This document shows, piece after piece, positions 5,046 to 6,793 of a stretch of DNA of 6,793 nt; position 1 is the first letter of the stretch, and each line of letters opens with the position of its first letter. The notes beneath the pieces are model-generated. The model was not told the DNA's origin, did not search any database, and saw nothing but the letters and a program-made list of their open reading frames with translations. Origin of the DNA: Anaerolineae bacterium. GTDB lineage: Bacteria; Chloroflexota; Anaerolineae; JAADDB01. The DNA lies in the NCBI GenBank assembly GCA_015486895.1, contig WFQT01000092.1, positions 1-6,793 of the forward strand, given 5' to 3'. The translations under genes and the position numbers were made by a program.

Positions 5046-6793
5046 TCATGAGGCTACGGCCTCCGCTGATAGTGTCTCTGGCATGTATTTTTGGAACCAG
5101 CCTAAAATCCGGCGCAGCCGTTCTAACCGCTGCTTGGGCTTGCCGGTGCGAGAAAGGCCGTGGCTGGAATCCTTGAAGATGACCAGGCCGACTTCACGAT
5201 CCAGCACCCGCAATGCCCGGTAAAGTTGCTCTGCCTGTTCTAACGTGCAGCGTAAATCGTCTTTGCTGTGGATGAGCAGCAATGGTGTCTTGATGTTTGG
5301 TGCGTAGAAGAGGGGTGAGTTATCTATGTACCATTGTGGATTCTCCCACGGTGTCCCTGGCGCATCCCCTGTGCCGAAATAATGTCCCATATCATCATTC
5401 CCGTACAGATTGATGTAATTCGAGCAGCTACGTTGGCTGACCGCGGCGGCAAAGCGGTCGCTGTGGCCGACGATCCAGTTGGTCATGTAGCCGCCATAGG
5501 AACCGCCGGTGACGCCGATGCGGCTCTTGTCCACGAACCCTCGTGATAGAATCTCATCCAGCGCCAATTCGATATCTTTCTGTACGGGTGGAGCCCAGTG
5601 GAAGCGAATGCTATCGTTGAACGCTTCGCCGTAGCCCTGGCTGCCCCGGGGATTGGTGAACAGTACCGCGTATCCGGCCCCGGCCAGGAGTTGGAATTCG
5701 TGGAACCAGCCCCATCCGTAAGCCGCGTGAGGGCCGCCGTGGATTTCTACGATGAGTGGATACTGTTTTTGCGGGTCAAACCCAGGCGGCTTGAGAAGCC
5801 AGCCCTGTATTTCCCAGGCGACTTCGTTCTCGACGTTGAATGGCTCGGGTGAGGTGAGTTCTTTTGTGGCGAGGAAATCATCGTTGCAATGGGTGAGCTG
5901 GACAATCGATTTGTCTCCCTTCCAAAAGAAAAGCTCGCCGGGTGATAGCGGTGTGTCGATCCCGGTGACAGCTTGCCCGGCATCATTGACGTGCAAAGCG
6001 AAGATATGCTGTTTCCCTTGGATGACGGCGGATACCTCTTCGCCGTCCGCCGGGACCCGGTAGAGGTTGGTGCTGCCGTGATCCGTGGCCAAAAAGTAGA
6101 TGTCGTTGCCATTTTTAGGCCAGAATAGCGGCGTCGGGATATGTCCGTGGGCATCCGTTAGAACGTAATCTCCTACACTATGGTCGAATGTGTTGGTAAG
6201 TGAGTGCTCCTCGCCGTTATCCAATGTGAGTAGCCGGACTTCGGAATTGCTGTTCGGCCCCCGGGCAACTTCCTGGCCGATGTAAGCAATTTCCTCGCCG
6301 GTCGGCGACCAGCAAGCGGCGTTGATGCCGCATTGATGTTCCGTCAGGCGCTTCAAGGTGCCGCCCGTTGCCGGCACCAACCATAAATCGGAGAAACGGT
6401 TCTGGTCAGCAGTTGGGGTTCGGTCGGCGGTGAACAGGATTTGCCGGCCGTCAGGGGACCAATGGGGGGCCTGGTGGTCATATTCACCGTCGGTGAGCTG
6501 GTTGAGTTCTCCGGATAATGTTAACGTCCAAATGTGGCGCCATTTGCCGTCCCACCACCCCTCGCCGTCCATTTTCCAGAGCAGCCGGGTGACTTCCTGG
6601 TAGACTTCCTCTTCTTCGTCCTCCTCCCCATCCTTTTTACCCGTTTTGGCGCTGAAAGCTAAAGCCGTGCCGTCAGGCGACCATTCAACGTCGCTGATCT
6701 CAGTTATCTGTTCGTCGGAGATCGGTTTTGCTTCGCCGCCATCGCTGGGAATGAGGAAAAGTCGCTGTTTTTCGTCTTCCCGCGTTGAGATGA
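5046..6793 (-). CDS. S9 family peptidase (prolyl oligopeptidase / acylaminoacyl peptidase-like), N-terminus outside window
   Basis: A serine peptidase with an N-terminal beta-propeller and a C-terminal alpha/beta-hydrolase domain. The family cleaves short peptides, often releasing N-terminal residues or dipeptides. The frame is open from TGA 5046-5048 to the right edge (581 residues visible), so the ATG at 6572 is internal. Propeller blades carry TolB/PD40-type repeats (EWSPDGTAL, HWSPDGRQI, CWSPTGEEI). An acidic stretch, GEEDEEEE, lies near 6610-6625. The hydrolase part shows VEIHGGPHAAYGWG, FTNPRGSQGYGE (oxyanion region), the nucleophile Ser in GGSYGG (codon 5501-5499), Asp in KDDLR (5258-5256) and His in SSHGLSR (5162-5160). 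The full triad is therefore intact. The gene converges on the plus-strand operon with an 18-base gap between stops. No signal peptide can be judged because the N-terminus is missing. Confidence 0.93.
   Translation of the reverse strand, partial: ISTREDEKQRLFLIPSDGGEAKPISDEQITEISDVEWSPDGTALAFSAKTGKKDGEEDEEEEVYQEVTRLLWKMDGEGWWDGKWRHIWTLTLSGELNQLTDGEYDHQAPHWSPDGRQILFTADRTPTADQNRFSDLWLVPATGGTLKRLTEHQCGINAACWSPTGEEIAYIGQEVARGPNSNSEVRLLTLDNGEEHSLTNTFDHSVGDYVLTDAHGHIPTPLFWPKNGNDIYFLATDHGSTNLYRVPADGEEVSAVIQGKQHIFALHVNDAGQAVTGIDTPLSPGELFFWKGDKSIVQLTHCNDDFLATKELTSPEPFNVENEVAWEIQGWLLKPPGFDPQKQYPLIVEIHGGPHAAYGWGWFHEFQLLAGAGYAVLFTNPRGSQGYGEAFNDSIRFHWAPPVQKDIELALDEILSRGFVDKSRIGVTGGSYGGYMTNWIVGHSDRFAAAVSQRSCSNYINLYGNDDMGHYFGTGDAPGTPWENPQWYIDNSPLFYAPNIKTPLLLIHSKDDLRCTLEQAEQLYRALRVLDREVGLVIFKDSSHGLSRTGKPKQRLERLRRILGWFQKYMPETLSAEAVAS
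5050..5063 (+). promoter_or_regulatory. Hairpin with UACG tetraloop at the convergent gene junction
   Basis: GAGGC (5050-5054) pairs perfectly with GCCTC (5059-5063) around TACG. In plus-strand RNA this forms the very stable C(UACG)G tetraloop of the UNCG class, 22 bases after the stop of the C39-like gene. There is no U-tract after it, so it is not a standard intrinsic terminator. It lies inside the last codons of the minus-strand S9 gene and may mark or protect the mRNA 3' end. Confidence 0.35.

Noticed and set aside
5028..5051. Seven-codon ATG frame directly after the C39-like stop (TAAATG)
   Set aside because: Too short, no SD, and it runs into the opposing S9 gene.

Overview
The window is a compact bacterial chromosome segment (GC roughly in the low 50s by eye). 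It has heavily overlapping co-directional genes, several TTG/GTG start candidates and clear purine-rich Shine-Dalgarno (SD) sites. I see no mobile element, CRISPR array, rRNA or tRNA. The gene set is a ChlD/BchD-type chelatase subunit, an EamA exporter, a MazG-like pyrophosphohydrolase, a CtpA-like S41 protease, a TtcA-like tRNA thiolase, a C39-like cysteine peptidase and an S9 peptidase. It suggests a non-model bacterium with cobalamin-type metabolism. Chloroflexota or a deep Firmicutes lineage would fit the protein style, but that placement is a low-confidence inference.

Layout. (1) 1-2257, plus strand: the 3' part of a chelatase medium-subunit gene (chlD-like), then an EamA transporter gene starting on a TTG that overlaps the chlD stop (TTGA), then a MazG-like gene overlapping the transporter. 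These look like one translationally coupled operon. (2) 2258-2484: a 227-base gap with a possible 33-codon mini-ORF behind a strong SD, and one or two sigma70-like promoters. (3) 2485-5027, plus strand: S41 protease, TtcA-family protein and C39-like cysteine peptidase, each overlapping the next by about 20 bases, so probably a second operon. (4) 5046 to the window edge, minus strand: a prolyl-oligopeptidase-family (S9) enzyme whose N-terminus lies outside the window. It converges on the second operon with only 18 bases between stop codons.

The most interesting feature is at the extreme left edge. The chelatase reading frame is closed by a TAA at 4-6, yet the conserved linker and VWA region read open from base 7 on. 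At 7-13 lies a canonical -1 slippery heptamer (A AAA AAC), followed by a TGA in the pre-shift frame at 17-19 and a 7-bp stem (17-23 with 55-61). This is the arrangement expected if one chlD gene makes both a short AAA+ (ChlI-like) subunit by termination and a full ChlD subunit by programmed frameshifting. To my recollection this has been reported for cobalamin-producing prokaryotes that lack a separate small-subunit gene (Antonov, Mol Biol Evol 2020).

A second notable feature is the S41 protease. It keeps the nucleophile Ser but has Thr where the catalytic Lys of the Ser-Lys dyad is expected.
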